DNA of 64,000 nt from Marisediminitalea lipolytica (GCF_001758465.1 NZ_MJIC01000010.1:248001-312000), one strand, 5' to 3'. Shown: positions 30,335 through 41,037, counted from the stretch's first letter. A program made the numbers and translations. Notes: a model not told the origin generated them from the sequence alone.

Positions 30335-31756
30335 ATGAGCAGATATTTACACCTGGCCAACCGGCTTAAAGAGCATATTCAGATGGGCTATTTTGCACCT
30401 GGCGACAGAATGCCTTCGGTAAGGCAGTTAGCTGCAGAACATGGCGTAAGCATTTCGACAGTTCAGGAGGCTTATCGGGTACTGGAGCAAGACGGTCTGG
30501 TTGAGGCTAAAGCTAAGTCCGGCTATTTTGTGGCACTGCCAAAGGAGCGAATTGCCCGGCCAAAAGAGTCCAAACCACCGCAACGACCTATGGATGTGTC
30601 GCTGTGGGAAGATGTACTGGCTATGCTCATGGGCCACGGTGTAGAGGCGGTCTGTGAGTTTCAGCATGCCATGCCTGACATGACGTCTTCTACCTTAAAG
30701 CCGCTTTTAAAAAACATTTATGAGTTAAATCGTCATCGCCCTCAGGATGGCATGTCTTACGGACATGTGCAGGGCGAACTTGGGTTAAGGCAACAGCTCG
30801 CCCGATTAACAGCAACAACCGGCTGTCAGCTTGACCCGGAAGATTTTGTGGTTACCTCGGGTTGTCAGGAAGCGCTGTCGGTGTGTCTGCGGGCGGTGGC
30901 TGAAAGTGGCGATGTGATTGCGGTAGAATCGCCCGGGTTTTACGGTGCTATGCAGGCGATTAAGGCGGCCAATTTAAAAGCGCTGGAAATTCCTACCGAC
31001 TCCCGGGATGGCATGAGCATAGAAGCATTAAAGCTGGCCATTGATCAGTGGCCGGTTAAAGCTATTCTGGTTACGCCAACGGTGAATAACCCGCAAGGGT
31101 ATGTGATGCCGCTACATAAAAAACAGGCTTTGTACCAGCTTGCCCGTGAGTACGACATTGCCATTATCGAGGATGATATTTACGGCGATATTGCTTTTGA
31201 ATATCCGCGTCCGAAAACCATTAAATCCTTTGACGAAGACGGCCGGGTTTTATTGTGTTCTTCATTCTCTAAAACCCTGGCACCGGGATTCCGGGTTGGC
31301 TGGATTGCACCGGGCCGCTATCGGGATAAAGTCACACACATTAAGTACGTGAGTAGTTCTATGTGCCCAACCTTACCGCAACTGGCCATTGGTAACTTTA
31401 TCCGCCAGGGTGGGTACGACCGGCATTTACGCACCATGCGGCAAACCTACCGTAAAGCCAGGGATGCAATGCTAAAAGCTATCGAGCAGTATTTTCCGCA
31501 AGGCACCCGGGTGAGTTTTCCCGAAGGGGGCTTTATATTGTGGGTTGAGTTACCCGAACAGTATGACGCTACCAAACTGGCTGAACAGGCTAAAGAGCAA
31601 GGCATTATTCTGGCTCCTGGCCAAATGTTTTCGGCAACCGGGAAGTATCGTAACTGTTTGCGGTTTAACTATATCGACCGGGACGCCGCCACGCGTTTAA
31701 AAGCTCTGGCGGCGTTAGGCGAAATTTTTGCTAGCATGGGCCCGGTCAAACCTTAA
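30335..31756 (+). CDS. MocR-type regulator (GntR HTH fused to aminotransferase-like domain)
   Basis: 473 residues. N-terminal GntR winged helix (GDRMPSVRQLAAEHGVSISTVQEAYRVLEQDGLV) and a class I aminotransferase-fold domain with a PLP lysine in SSFSKTLAPGFRVGW, plus VTPTVNNPQGY and YDIAIIEDDIYGD. PLP-dependent transcription factors of this family usually control a neighbouring transport or amino-acid gene. Here the divergent LysE exporter is the obvious candidate. The last four bases overlap the convergent methyltransferase gene. Confidence 0.92.
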   Translation: MSRYLHLANRLKEHIQMGYFAPGDRMPSVRQLAAEHGVSISTVQEAYRVLEQDGLVEAKAKSGYFVALPKERIARPKESKPPQRPMDVSLWEDVLAMLMGHGVEAVCEFQHAMPDMTSSTLKPLLKNIYELNRHRPQDGMSYGHVQGELGLRQQLARLTATTGCQLDPEDFVVTSGCQEALSVCLRAVAESGDVIAVESPGFYGAMQAIKAANLKALEIPTDSRDGMSIEALKLAIDQWPVKAILVTPTVNNPQGYVMPLHKKQALYQLAREYDIAIIEDDIYGDIAFEYPRPKTIKSFDEDGRVLLCSSFSKTLAPGFRVGWIAPGRYRDKVTHIKYVSSSMCPTLPQLAIGNFIRQGGYDRHLRTMRQTYRKARDAMLKAIEQYFPQGTRVSFPEGGFILWVELPEQYDATKLAEQAKEQGIILAPGQMFSATGKYRNCLRFNYIDRDAATRLKALAALGEIFASMGPVKP

Positions 31757-32223
31757 AGGTTGCGTCCGTACCAGCGGTTTGTACGTTGGCAGTAGCGGGT
31801 AAACTCCGCACCGAAAATTTCCTGCATAAAGCGCTCTTCCGGGGTGATCTGAAAGCGCTGTAAGTAAGCCATGGTGAGCACGGCAAACACAAAGCCGCTG
31901 GCATCGCGAGCAATAAAGGCGGCACCGATAACACCAACCACCAAACCTAAATACATAGGGTTACGGGTGTAGGCAAAAATGCCGCCGTCTACCAGTGAGC
32001 TCGCATTTTGGGGGCGATGAGGGTTAACCGTGGTACGTTGTTGCCTGAAGGCAATTACACCTGCCACGCCAATTAAACCGCCCGCAATAAAAATAACAAA
32101 GCCTAAAGGTCGCAGCGGGTGGGGCAGTGGTAGTGTATTCAGACTACTGCAGTACCAGGTAAGAATGAGCGCTGCGATAAACACAATGACCGGCGGAATT
32201 TTTAACTCAAGAGCCTTTAACAT
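31753..32223 (-). CDS. Isoprenylcysteine carboxyl methyltransferase (ICMT)-like membrane protein
   Basis: From the ATG at 32223 the protein has 156 residues. Four membrane segments and the family motif GIFAYTRNPMYLG, followed by EERFMQEIFGAEFTRYCQRTNRW, typical of the ICMT/PEMT group. Bacterial members methylate unknown substrates. Its start lies inside the last codons of the upstream gene (32207-33268), suggesting coupled translation. Confidence 0.85.
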   Translation of the reverse strand: MLKALELKIPPVIVFIAALILTWYCSSLNTLPLPHPLRPLGFVIFIAGGLIGVAGVIAFRQQRTTVNPHRPQNASSLVDGGIFAYTRNPMYLGLVVGVIGAAFIARDASGFVFAVLTMAYLQRFQITPEERFMQEIFGAEFTRYCQRTNRWYGRNL

Positions 32224-33268
32224 CAGAATCATCCATAACAGGTTGCAGTTTAGCGGCCTTTTTTTGCTGCTGTTTTTCTATCAACTGCGACTTCCAGCGT
32301 TGATGCGAAACATGGCCTTTGATAGCTTCGATACATTCGTTCACCACCAGTAAAAACTCTTTATCGAGATTTTGTTCTTCCGGGGTGAAGTCTTTTAAGC
32401 CAGAGCTGATAAACTCTTCGATATCCTGGGCTTCCAGGTCGGAGAGTAAATTAACAATGGATGCAGTGACAATATCCGTTACTGCGCTTTCCAGCGTATT
32501 CTCGATTGTGCGCCCCACTACCGGGACATAGGACAGCGTGGAAACCTGAGCATTATCGCGCACCGCTTTGCCCACACTGGCTTTTACATGACGGCGGATA
32601 ACATCGCCGTGTTTGCTATCGTTTATCGACTGCCCGAAATGATTAACGATACCAGACAGCCAGGAGCTGATCACCGGCCGACGCGGGGCAATCACATTTT
32701 GCGTAATGTCGTCTATCAGCGGCGAACCCGCTGCAATGTCCTGCTGCGCGTCAGACAGCACTTTTACTACGATACGATCACTTAACTCTTCTACAAATAC
32801 GTCGTAATAAAACGCAAAGAAACGATAGATCCCCGTATCGTTAAGGTCGATGATTTTGTTTTTATGCAGGCGGTATAAAATAGAGAATATCCGCAAAAAG
32901 CGAAATATGCGGGTGCCGCCCAACGGAATACAACCCACTAAATCGTACCAACGCAAAAACGGGAAAAAGTACCAGCGTAAATATTCTTCGGTTTTAATGG
33001 CGACAATCCAGCGCACAAAAAACTCGGTGAGGAAGATGGTAATGAACACCAAATCCACCAGAATAAAGTTACGGTGGATAGGCTCGTAAAAACTGACAAA
33101 CGCCGGTGACCAGGCGCTTAAGCTTTGCTGAATAAAAGCAGTGTTGTAGAGGCCATCAAACAGCAAAAAAAGCAGATTTAGCAGTAACAAGCCCAACATG
33201 ATAATGTCGAGCAGCAGCCAGGGGCCCTCATGGCTGTTACGCAGGTTTTCCCGGTTTATCCTAAACAT
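32207..33268 (-). CDS. Voltage-sensor-like membrane protein with long cytoplasmic tail
   Basis: 353 residues, gagg ribosome site upstream. Membrane segments at about 17-42, 68-92 and 100-125, then an amphipathic segment with regularly spaced arginines (GGTRIFRFLRIFSILYRLHK, about 120-140) like an S4 helix. There is no S5-pore-S6 module after it; instead about 210 soluble residues follow. It resembles ion-transporter-family proteins by the S1-S4 part only. It lies 21 bp downstream of mltD and overlaps the ICMT-like gene, probably one operon. Confidence 0.65.
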   Translation of the reverse strand: MFRINRENLRNSHEGPWLLLDIIMLGLLLLNLLFLLFDGLYNTAFIQQSLSAWSPAFVSFYEPIHRNFILVDLVFITIFLTEFFVRWIVAIKTEEYLRWYFFPFLRWYDLVGCIPLGGTRIFRFLRIFSILYRLHKNKIIDLNDTGIYRFFAFYYDVFVEELSDRIVVKVLSDAQQDIAAGSPLIDDITQNVIAPRRPVISSWLSGIVNHFGQSINDSKHGDVIRRHVKASVGKAVRDNAQVSTLSYVPVVGRTIENTLESAVTDIVTASIVNLLSDLEAQDIEEFISSGLKDFTPEEQNLDKEFLLVVNECIEAIKGHVSHQRWKSQLIEKQQQKKAAKLQPVMDDSDVKGS

Positions 33269-33289
33269 GGGCCCTCGGCAAATTAACGG

Positions 33290-34945
33290 TTATCCCAGGT
33301 TTCTTACACGTGTCACGTCTACGTGCAGGGTGAGTTTTTGCCCTGGTTGCAGGTACTTTTTGGGATTCAGGTTGTTCCACTTGGTAATGTCACTGGTGCG
33401 TAAATTAAATTTTTGCGCTATCCGCGCCAGCGAGTCACCGCGCTTAACGGTGTAGGTGAGCGTACGCATAATGGCATCACGTTTTTGCTCGTCACTGGCT
33501 TCGTCCACCCAGATCACCAGGGTTTTGCCTGGCATTAGCGGGTCGGTTGGCGCCATTCCGTTCCACTTAGCCAGGGAACGGGTACTTATTTTATATTTAC
33601 GGCCAATATCCCAAAGTGTATCACCCGAGGCTACGGTGTGGGTTAACTGGTAGCTGCCGCGCTTTTGATTTTGGGTTGAGGCCAGACGCTGATCCTGAGA
33701 CAGTGAATAAGCATCGAGTTTCTTAAGTGCTACCGGCACCATCAGGTAATCACCAATGCGGATCATGTTGTCTTTCATGTCGTTAATGCTTTTTATTACA
33801 TCAACTGTGGTGTGATATTCCTTGGCCAGTTTTAACAGGCTATCACCGGATTTAACCTTATGGCGCACCCAGTTTAAGCGTTCTTTTTGTTCTACCTGGG
33901 CTAATTCACTGATAAAGCTTTCGGCTTTATCCAGCGGCAGTACTAACCGGTGAGGGCCTTCCGGATCGGTTGCCCAGCGGTTAAAGCCCGCGTTAAGGGC
34001 ATGCAGCGATTTTAGCTCCATGCCAGCCAGTTCGGCGGCAAAGGCTAAATCCAGTTGTGAACCGATTTCCACCGTGGCAATAACCGGAGCGTTATCCACT
34101 TCCGGCCAGGTAAAGGCGTACTTTTCCTGGTTTTTAAGGATATCGGCCAGCGCCAGTAATTTAGGAACGTAAGCGCGCGTCTCGCGCGGCAGATCCAGCG
34201 ACCAGAAATCGGTTGGTTTACCGGCTTTATGATTGCGTTTAATGGCTTTACCAACACGCCCTTCGCCACTGTTATAGGCGGCCAGCGCATGCAACCAGTT
34301 GCCATCGAACATCTTGTTTAAGTAAGCCAGATAGTCCAGCGCGGCTTTTGTCGAAGCAATCACATCCCGACGGCCGTCGTACCACCAGGTTTGCTCAATG
34401 CCAAAGCGCTTGGCGGTGCCGGGAATAAATTGCCACATACCGGCGGCGCGGCCATGGGAATAGGCAAAAGGATCGTAAGCACTTTCTACAATCGGCAGTA
34501 AGACCAGTTCCAGCGGCATCTCCCTGGCTTCGATTTGCTGCACGATATAGTATAAAAACGGTTTGGCACGTTTAGACACGCGCTCCATATAGGCCGGGTG
34601 CTTTAAGTACCAGTCGCGTTGGATAGCTACCCGCTTGTTATCCGGAATCTCAAACGCAAACTGATTACTGGCGCGCAGCCACAGGTTTTCAATAACAACG
34701 GGCTCCACGGCTTCTTCAACCGGGGTAATTTGCACCTCAACTTCTTCGGTTGGGTGCATAACTTCAATTACGCCTTCGTTGGCCAGTTCGCAGTCGGCCT
34801 GATCGTTAATATCGGTATGGGCTATTTCACAGGTAGAACGGTTGTCCTCAAGCTCGACAGGAGTTTGTTGTGCAGTCTCGGTTAACTGACAGCCGGTGAG
34901 GGCAGCAGCAACGAGCAAATGAAGTGCGGACAACTTTAATTTCAT
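33290..34945 (-). CDS. mltD: Membrane-bound lytic murein transglycosylase D
   Basis: From the ATG at 34945 (MKLKLSALHLLVAAALTGC, lipobox with Cys19) the protein has 551 residues. An SLT catalytic domain carries PIVESAYDPFAYSHGRAAG with the catalytic Glu and MWQFIPGTAKRFG. Three LysM domains follow (starting VKSGDSLLKLAKEY, VASGDTLWDIGRKY and VKRGDSLARIAQKF). It cleaves peptidoglycan glycan strands with 1,6-anhydro formation at the outer membrane. It follows gloB, as in E. coli. Confidence 0.94.
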   Translation of the reverse strand: MKLKLSALHLLVAAALTGCQLTETAQQTPVELEDNRSTCEIAHTDINDQADCELANEGVIEVMHPTEEVEVQITPVEEAVEPVVIENLWLRASNQFAFEIPDNKRVAIQRDWYLKHPAYMERVSKRAKPFLYYIVQQIEAREMPLELVLLPIVESAYDPFAYSHGRAAGMWQFIPGTAKRFGIEQTWWYDGRRDVIASTKAALDYLAYLNKMFDGNWLHALAAYNSGEGRVGKAIKRNHKAGKPTDFWSLDLPRETRAYVPKLLALADILKNQEKYAFTWPEVDNAPVIATVEIGSQLDLAFAAELAGMELKSLHALNAGFNRWATDPEGPHRLVLPLDKAESFISELAQVEQKERLNWVRHKVKSGDSLLKLAKEYHTTVDVIKSINDMKDNMIRIGDYLMVPVALKKLDAYSLSQDQRLASTQNQKRGSYQLTHTVASGDTLWDIGRKYKISTRSLAKWNGMAPTDPLMPGKTLVIWVDEASDEQKRDAIMRTLTYTVKRGDSLARIAQKFNLRTSDITKWNNLNPKKYLQPGQKLTLHVDVTRVRNLG

Positions 34946-35062
34946 TGAGAAATGAACCCTTAAGTAATTCAACAGCATACCAGTGTACGCAAATTCATGC
35001 GTTAATGCACCTGAAGAAGCTAATACTATGGGCGCAGGGGCGCCCAACCCTTTACATTGCGT

Positions 35063-35854
35063 TTAGAAATTATCTTTCCATTTGCGCAGATGGGTAAAGA
35101 CGGCAATTTCGTCATTTAGTTCCGCTCCCGACTGTTGGGCAACGGCATTTATTACACTGGATGATTCACACCGTAAAAAGGGGTTAATCGCTAACTGTGT
35201 GCTCAGAGTGGTAGGCAACGTGGGTAAATTTTTGCTGCGGGTCTGTGCCACCCACTGGTTATAGTCCTGGAGCGCCTGATTATCAGCCTCAACGGCCAGA
35301 GCAAATTTGACATTGGCCTGGGTGTATTCGTGGGTACAGTAAATCACCGTGGACCCGGGTAAGCGCTTAAGTTTATTTAACGAACGATGCATTTGCCCGG
35401 GAGTGCCTTCAAATAGTCGACCACAACCCGCAGAGAACAACGTATCACCACAAAACAGCGCGTTATGCCCTACAAAAGCAATATGGTCCAGTGTGTGACC
35501 GGGTAATTCCAACACGCTGAATTCACAGTCAATCAGAGGCAACTTAACCATGTCGCCCTGGGCCACTGATTTTGTGATGCCACTGATATGACCGCCGCGC
35601 GGGCCAATAACCGGCAGGTCACGTACCGCGGTACTCAGTTTGGTAATTCCGCCCGTGTGGTCACGATGATGATGGGTAATCAGAATAGCAGCAAGAGAGA
35701 GCTGGTTGGCCTTGCAAAATGCCAGCACCGGATCGGCATCGCCCGGATCCACAACCACTGCGTAATGCTCGTTGTGCAAGCACCAGATATAATTGTCGTC
35801 AAATGCCGGGATTGGCGTAATAGTCAGGTTCGCCGGGAAATTATCGGTAGGCAT
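35063..35854 (-). CDS. gloB: Hydroxyacylglutathione hydrolase (glyoxalase II)
   Basis: 263 residues, metallo-beta-lactamase fold with the binuclear metal motif THHHRDHTGG (His61, His63, Asp65, His66), LPGHTLDHIAF and FCGDTLFSAGCGRLFEG. It hydrolyses S-lactoylglutathione in methylglyoxal detoxification. It is divergent from the methyltransferase gene at 35962. Confidence 0.95.
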   Translation of the reverse strand: MPTDNFPANLTITPIPAFDDNYIWCLHNEHYAVVVDPGDADPVLAFCKANQLSLAAILITHHHRDHTGGITKLSTAVRDLPVIGPRGGHISGITKSVAQGDMVKLPLIDCEFSVLELPGHTLDHIAFVGHNALFCGDTLFSAGCGRLFEGTPGQMHRSLNKLKRLPGSTVIYCTHEYTQANVKFALAVEADNQALQDYNQWVAQTRSKNLPTLPTTLSTQLAINPFLRCESSSVINAVAQQSGAELNDEIAVFTHLRKWKDNF

Positions 35855-35961
35855 AATCCAATCCGTAAGTTGTACAAGTTTGTTCAGATACTATAAAGTT
35901 GTGTGGTTGCTTGCAATACATGCGGTTAGTTTATCCCGGTAGTTTATTACATCAGGCGTTT

Positions 35962-36714
35962 ATGAAATCAGCGTTTCACCCAAAACCTATCAGGTACCCG
36001 CAAAGTTGGGATGAACTACCCGGCGGTGAAGAATTAAAACAGGCAATCGGCACGGTTTGTGACGAACTTAGTGAACGCGTGTTTGGTTATTACTTGGTTA
36101 AACTGGGTAACTTAAGCAGTGAAATAGCGTTACCCGGCTGCGCTATTCGTAATCAGGTTGCACAAACCCAACAGCTCACCACTGCCAGCAGTCTGATTTC
36201 CATGTCTGATAATTTGCCCTATGTTGAAAACAGCGTCGATGGCTTTTTACTGGCAAACGAACTCGACTTTGCCCAGGACCCGCACGAAATTCTCCGTGAA
36301 GTAGACCGAACCATTACCGCTAATGGTTATGTCATTATCAGTGGTTTTAATCCTTATAGCCTTACTGGCTTAGCGCGATTTTTACCTATTAAACGCGGCA
36401 ATGTACTCCATCAGGCCCGGTTTTTCTCGGCTGGTCGTATAAAAGACTGGTTGCAGTTGCTAGGATTTGAAATTGTGGAACACCGGCACATACTGTTCTC
36501 AATGTTGTTTGCCAGTCATAGCAAAGGCCAGCCCGCATCATGGCAACAATGGAGTAGCAGATACTGCCCGTGGTGTTCATCGGTGTATGTGCTATTGGCA
36601 AGAAAACGCACTATTCCTATGACCACAGTAAAGCCAAAATGGAAAGTAAAACCCCGGTTCTCCGCAGTAGGGGCAAGTATGCGGGATGCCGCATCAAGGG
36701 TTAATGGCAATTAA
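35962..36714 (+). CDS. Class I SAM-dependent methyltransferase-like protein (YafS-like)
   Basis: From the ATG at 35962 (agg site before it) the protein has 250 residues. A partial Rossmann methyltransferase pattern is visible: LPYVENSVDGFLLANELDFAQDPHEILREVDRTITANGYVIISGFNP matches the methyltransf_11 C-terminal half. The glycine-rich SAM motif is not obvious, so activity is uncertain. Next to gloB as yafS is in E. coli; the usual following rnhA and dnaQ are absent and a repeat cluster follows instead. Confidence 0.7.
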   Translation: MKSAFHPKPIRYPQSWDELPGGEELKQAIGTVCDELSERVFGYYLVKLGNLSSEIALPGCAIRNQVAQTQQLTTASSLISMSDNLPYVENSVDGFLLANELDFAQDPHEILREVDRTITANGYVIISGFNPYSLTGLARFLPIKRGNVLHQARFFSAGRIKDWLQLLGFEIVEHRHILFSMLFASHSKGQPASWQQWSSRYCPWCSSVYVLLARKRTIPMTTVKPKWKVKPRFSAVGASMRDAASRVNGN

Positions 36715-36719
36715 AAACC

Positions 36720-37613
36720 CCGTCATCCCTGCATACCGTCTTATCCGTCATCCTCGCATGCCACCTAATCTGTCATCCCCGCGTGCTTTTGGGCGGGGAT
36801 CTCCCAAAGAGTCCAATTCAGTTTAGTCAAACTTTTCAGGAGACCCCGGCTCGGAGGCCGGGGCGACGGAGTAGTAATAAAGTCTTTTTTATAAACCTTT
36901 CCTCGTCATCCCTACATCCTGCCATATCCGTAATCCCTGCATACCGTCTTATCCATCATCCTCGTATGCCACCTAATCTGTCATCCCCACTTGCCCAAAA
37001 ATATCCCGTCATCCCCGCATGCTTTTGAGCGGGGATCTCCCAAAGAGTCCTAGTCAGGTTAGTCAAACTTTTCAGGAGACCCCGGCTCGGAGGCCGGGGC
37101 GACGGAGTAGTAATAAAGTCTATTTATAAACCTTTACTCGTCATCCCTGCAACCTGCCTTATCCGTCACCCCTGCATACCGTCTTATCCATCATCCTCGT
37201 ATGTCACCTAATCTGTCATCCCCGCACGCTCAATAATTCCCAGTCATCCCCGCATGCTTTTGAGCGGGGATATCCTGAGAAGTCTTACGGACTGGATTAG
37301 ACATAAAAAATCCCGGCGGATGCCGGGATTTTAAGAATAGGTTGTTTGGAAGTACTCAGGCTTAGCGTTGTCGTCATGCCCAAAAATATCCCGTCATCCC
37401 CGCATGCTTTTGGGCGGGGATCTCCTGAGAAGTCTTACTGACTAGAATAGGCATAAAAAATCCCAGCGGAAGCCGGGATTTTAAGAATAGGTTGTTTGGA
37501 AGTACTCAGGCTTAGCGTTTTCGTCATGCCCAAAAATATCCCGTCATCCCCGCATGCTTTTGAGCGGGGATCTCCCAAAGAGTCCTGGTCAGGTTAGTAA
37601 AACTTTTATGGAG
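36720..37613. repeat. Large intergenic cluster of tandem hairpin-bearing repeats (families A and B)
   Basis: About 900 bp without a gene. Every unit starts near gtcatccccgcatgctttt followed by gcggggat. Family A units (starts near 36772 and 37008, period about 236 bp) carry the hairpin ccccggctcggaggccgggg and the tail cgacggagtagtaataaagtc-like. Family B units (starts near 37241, 37391 and 37541, exact 150-bp period) carry the terminator-like aaatcccggcggatgccggg and ggttgtttggaagtactcag. Related to the 29.1-29.5 kb cluster by the leading hairpin. Short ORFs here are translated repeats. Confidence 0.88.
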
Positions 37614-37670
37614 ATCCCGGATAAGCCCTTTGGGCTTTCCGGGATGATAACACCCTTTAGGGTGTTATCA
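37614..37670 (-). terminator. Double hairpin at the 3' end of metG
   Basis: A perfect 11-bp stem TGATAACACCC/GGGTGTTATCA with loop TTTA (37645-37670) includes the metG stop codon. It is followed on the minus strand by a second stem (37614-37645, ATCCCGGA...AAGCCC with one bulge). There is no long U run, so it may protect the mRNA end rather than terminate alone. Confidence 0.5.
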
Positions 37671-39713
37671 CTTAACCCGCATACCAGGTTGGGCGCCTTC
37701 GTGGGGCTCCAGAATGTAAAGATCTTTACCACCAGGGCCGGCGGCTAATACCATGCCTTCTGACATGCCAAAACGCATTTTGCGTGGTGCCAGGTTAGCA
37801 ACCATTACCGTGTGCTTACCTATTAAGTCCTCAGGCGCATAGGCCGATTTAATCCCGGCAAACACCTGACGGGTTTCACCGCCTAAATCCAATTCTAAAC
37901 GCAGCAGCTTATCGGCTTTTTCCACGTGCTCGGCATTCGCAATGCGGGCAATGCGGAAGTCCACTTTAGCAAAGTCTTCATATGTGATTTCTTCGCTGAT
38001 TGGGTCTTTAGCCAGTGGGCTGTTCGGGTCGATTTTAGGTGCAGTATTCAGGCTTTCTTTAGAGGCTTCTACCATGGCGTTAATTTTATCCATTTCAACG
38101 CGCTGCATCATCGGCTTAAATTTATTAATGGCATGGTCGGTGAGCACGGTTTGCGCGCTTTCCCAGCTCAGCTCATCGTTTAAGAACGCTTCAGTTTTCT
38201 GCGCCAGAATCGGCAGCACTGGTTTTAAGTATGTCACCAGAATACGGAACAGGTTAATGCCAAGTGAACACACATCGTGCGTAAACTGCTGTTTGGTTTC
38301 ATCCTTAATGGTCACCCAAGGGGCATTGGTGTCGATAAACTGGTTGGCTTTATCTGCCAGTGCCATAATCTCGCGCACCGCCTGATGGTACTTACGCTTT
38401 TCGAATAACTCAGCGATGGTTTCTGAGGCATTCTGGAACTGCGCCACTAATTCAGGCTCAAGCACGTTAGCTGATAACTTGCCGTCGAAACGCTTGGTAA
38501 TAAAGCTGGCACAACGGCTGGCAATGTTAACCACTTTACCTACCAGGTCAGAATTTACTTTTTGCGCGAAGTCTTCAAAGTTTAAATCGATATCGGTTAC
38601 GCCATCCCCCAGCTTAGAGGCAAAGTAATAACGCAGGTATTCCGGATCCAGGTGATCAAGGTACGTACGGCCTTTAATAAAGGTGCCGCGCGATTTCGAC
38701 ATCTTGGCACCATTAACAGTAACGAAACCGTGAATGTTTACGCCGGTAGGTTTGCGGTATCCCGCACCTTCCAGCATCGCTGGCCAGAACAGGCAATGGA
38801 AATAGGTGATGTCTTTACCGATAAAGTGGTAAAGCTCAGCGTCGGAATCAACATTCCAGAAGCTGTCGAAATCCACGTTATTGCTGTCGCAGAAGTTCTT
38901 AAAGCTGGCCATATAGCCAACCGGCGCATCAACCCATACGTAGAAAAACTTGTTCGGTGCGCCAGGAATTTCAAAACCAAAGTAGGGCGCATCACGGCTG
39001 ATGTCCCACTGCTGCAGACCATCTTCAAACCACTCCTGTAGTTTGTTGGCCATTTCTTCCTGGATCGCGCCAGAGCGGATCCACGCTTTTAACATGCCTT
39101 CAAACTGCGGCAGATCGAAGAAGAAGTGCTCAGACTCTTTAAGCACAGGCGTGGCACCTGATACTACACTGCGCGGGTTCTTTACTTCGGTCGGGCTGTA
39201 GGTAGCGCCGCATACATCACAGCTGTCACCGTTCTGATCTTCTGCACCACAGCTAGGGCAGGTACCTTTAACAAAACGGTCCGGTAAGAACATGTTCTTT
39301 TCCGGGTCAAACAGCTGGTTAATAGTGCGCTTGCTGATGTAACCCGCTTTATCCAGACGGTTATAAATTTCTTCGCAGAAATGTTGGTTTTCCGGCGAGT
39401 GGGTCACATAGTAGTTGTTGTAATCAACAAAAAAGTCGCACAAGTCCTGATGGTGCTCAGCACGGGTTCTGGCTACCATTTCTTCCGGGGTGATACCCAG
39501 TTCCTGTGCTTTAAGCATCACGGGAGTACCGTGTGCATCATCGGCACAAACGCTGTAACATTCATGACCGCGTAAACGCTGGAAACGGGTCCAGATATCG
39601 GTTTGAATATGTTCAAGCAAGTGACCTAAGTGAATAGATCCGTTGGCGTAAGGTAACGCACTGGTTACCAGAATTCGGCGCTTGCCGGTAGTCAGCTGAC
39701 TCTGTTCAGACAT
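37668..39713 (-). CDS. metG: Methionyl-tRNA synthetase
   Basis: From the ATG at 39713 ([25 protein letters not shown]) the protein has 681 residues, close to E. coli's 677. HLGH at 28-31 is the HIGH motif, [21 protein letters not shown] the zinc-binding Cys set, and [10 protein letters not shown] the KMSKS loop. The C-terminal EMAP-II-like tRNA-binding domain ([14 protein letters not shown]) gives dimerisation. Divergent from mrp, as in E. coli. Confidence 0.96.
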   Translation of the reverse strand: MSEQSQLTTGKRRILVTSALPYANGSIHLGHLLEHIQTDIWTRFQRLRGHECYSVCADDAHGTPVMLKAQELGITPEEMVARTRAEHHQDLCDFFVDYNNYYVTHSPENQHFCEEIYNRLDKAGYISKRTINQLFDPEKNMFLPDRFVKGTCPSCGAEDQNGDSCDVCGATYSPTEVKNPRSVVSGATPVLKESEHFFFDLPQFEGMLKAWIRSGAIQEEMANKLQEWFEDGLQQWDISRDAPYFGFEIPGAPNKFFYVWVDAPVGYMASFKNFCDSNNVDFDSFWNVDSDAELYHFIGKDITYFHCLFWPAMLEGAGYRKPTGVNIHGFVTVNGAKMSKSRGTFIKGRTYLDHLDPEYLRYYFASKLGDGVTDIDLNFEDFAQKVNSDLVGKVVNIASRCASFITKRFDGKLSANVLEPELVAQFQNASETIAELFEKRKYHQAVREIMALADKANQFIDTNAPWVTIKDETKQQFTHDVCSLGINLFRILVTYLKPVLPILAQKTEAFLNDELSWESAQTVLTDHAINKFKPMMQRVEMDKINAMVEASKESLNTAPKIDPNSPLAKDPISEEITYEDFAKVDFRIARIANAEHVEKADKLLRLELDLGGETRQVFAGIKSAYAPEDLIGKHTVMVANLAPRKMRFGMSEGMVLAAGPGGKDLYILEPHEGAQPGMRVK

Positions 39714-39832
39714 AGAATATTCGTTCGGCTTATTGCTAATGGAAATGGCGCAAATACTAGCGGAAATGCGCTTTTTTTGCATTGTTTTTATATGAGTTAA
39801 TCTCATCTAACCAATAATTTTGCAGGTACAGT

Positions 39833-40939
39833 ATGTTTTTTTCGCGAAAGTCCTCCAAACCGTCTGCTGTAATTCAGTGTGTTGTTGATTATCTGAGCAG
39901 CTACTGCGTGCTGGAAAAAGATGACGTACTGCCCTGGTGCTCCGAAGACAACGGCAGCGTTATTATTACCTTTCCGTTTGCTAATCAAACCCAGTGGCCA
40001 TTTATCAAAGCCGGGATGCAAGACGCTCTGGCTCATAAAAAACTCAATGCAGGGCTTACGCTTAAAACCAAAATTCAGGCGGGTCAGACAGCCAAACCTG
40101 CAGTGACCAATATTCGCAATATCATTGCCGTAGCATCAGGCAAAGGTGGCGTTGGCAAATCCACCACCAGTGTTAACCTGGCCTTTGCGTTAATGCAGGA
40201 AGGGGCCAGAGTGGGCATTTTAGATGCCGATATTTATGGACCATCAGTGCCAATCATGCTGGGAAATATCAGTGAACGTCCGCAAACAGCCGATAATAAA
40301 CACATGCAGCCACTCAGCGCCCATGGCATGGTGGCAAACTCTATTGGCTATATTGTACCGGCAGAAGATGCCGCCATCTGGCGTGGGCCCATGGCCAGCA
40401 AAGCGCTATCGCAACTGATTAACGAAACCCTGTGGCCAGTGCTTGATTATCTGATTGTGGACATGCCGCCTGGTACCGGTGACGTGCAGTTAACCATGGC
40501 ACAACAAGTACCGTTAACGGCGGCGGTGGTGGTGACCACGCCGCAGGATTTAGCTATCGCCGATGCGCAAAAAGGCATCGCTATGTTTAACAAAGTGAAC
40601 ATTCCGGTGCTTGGCCTGGTAGAAAATATGAGCTTTTATCAGTGTGCTGCCTGTGGTCACAAAGAGTACATTTTCGCGAAAGATGGCGGCAATTTGCTCG
40701 CAGAACGCTACGGATTGCCGCTGTTAGGCGCTTTGCCTCTGGATGTAAGGATCCGCGAACATGCCGGTTCTGGCAAACCCTTATTGGTAAGTGAACCGGA
40801 AAGCCCGCTGGCCGAGGCTTACCGTGATATGGCCCGTGCAGTGTCGTTTGAATTGGCTACCACGGTGCCGGTAGCGGCTGCACAGGGTAAAAATATCAAG
40901 GGCGATCCCATTGCGTTTAATCCGCTGGATAATAACTAA
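39833..40939 (+). CDS. mrp: Iron-sulfur cluster carrier ATPase Mrp/ApbC
   Basis: 368 residues. A short N-terminal DUF59-like remnant precedes the P-loop [10 protein letters not shown] (102-111). [15 protein letters not shown] is the switch/Walker B area. Cys271 and Cys274 (CAACGH) form the CxxC that binds a bridging 4Fe-4S cluster in the dimer. It delivers Fe-S clusters to target proteins. Divergent from metG. Confidence 0.95.
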   Translation: MFFSRKSSKPSAVIQCVVDYLSSYCVLEKDDVLPWCSEDNGSVIITFPFANQTQWPFIKAGMQDALAHKKLNAGLTLKTKIQAGQTAKPAVTNIRNIIAVASGKGGVGKSTTSVNLAFALMQEGARVGILDADIYGPSVPIMLGNISERPQTADNKHMQPLSAHGMVANSIGYIVPAEDAAIWRGPMASKALSQLINETLWPVLDYLIVDMPPGTGDVQLTMAQQVPLTAAVVVTTPQDLAIADAQKGIAMFNKVNIPVLGLVENMSFYQCAACGHKEYIFAKDGGNLLAERYGLPLLGALPLDVRIREHAGSGKPLLVSEPESPLAEAYRDMARAVSFELATTVPVAAAQGKNIKGDPIAFNPLDNN

Positions 40940-41037
40940 ACTCTGAATTTAAGCTGCAAACGTCTTTAAAGCCGTTGATTGGTGGGCGCTGCGGCCGCAT
41001 AATAGCGCCCCGACCAAGGCTTAGGAAAACATCACTC

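Noticed and set aside
36720-37613. CRISPR array
   Set aside because: Units are long (150 or 236 bp), the inter-hairpin parts are themselves repeated rather than unique, and no cas genes are present.
36783-37748. Short plus-strand ORFs in the repeat cluster
   Set aside because: They are translations of the repeat units, with near-identical starts in different units.
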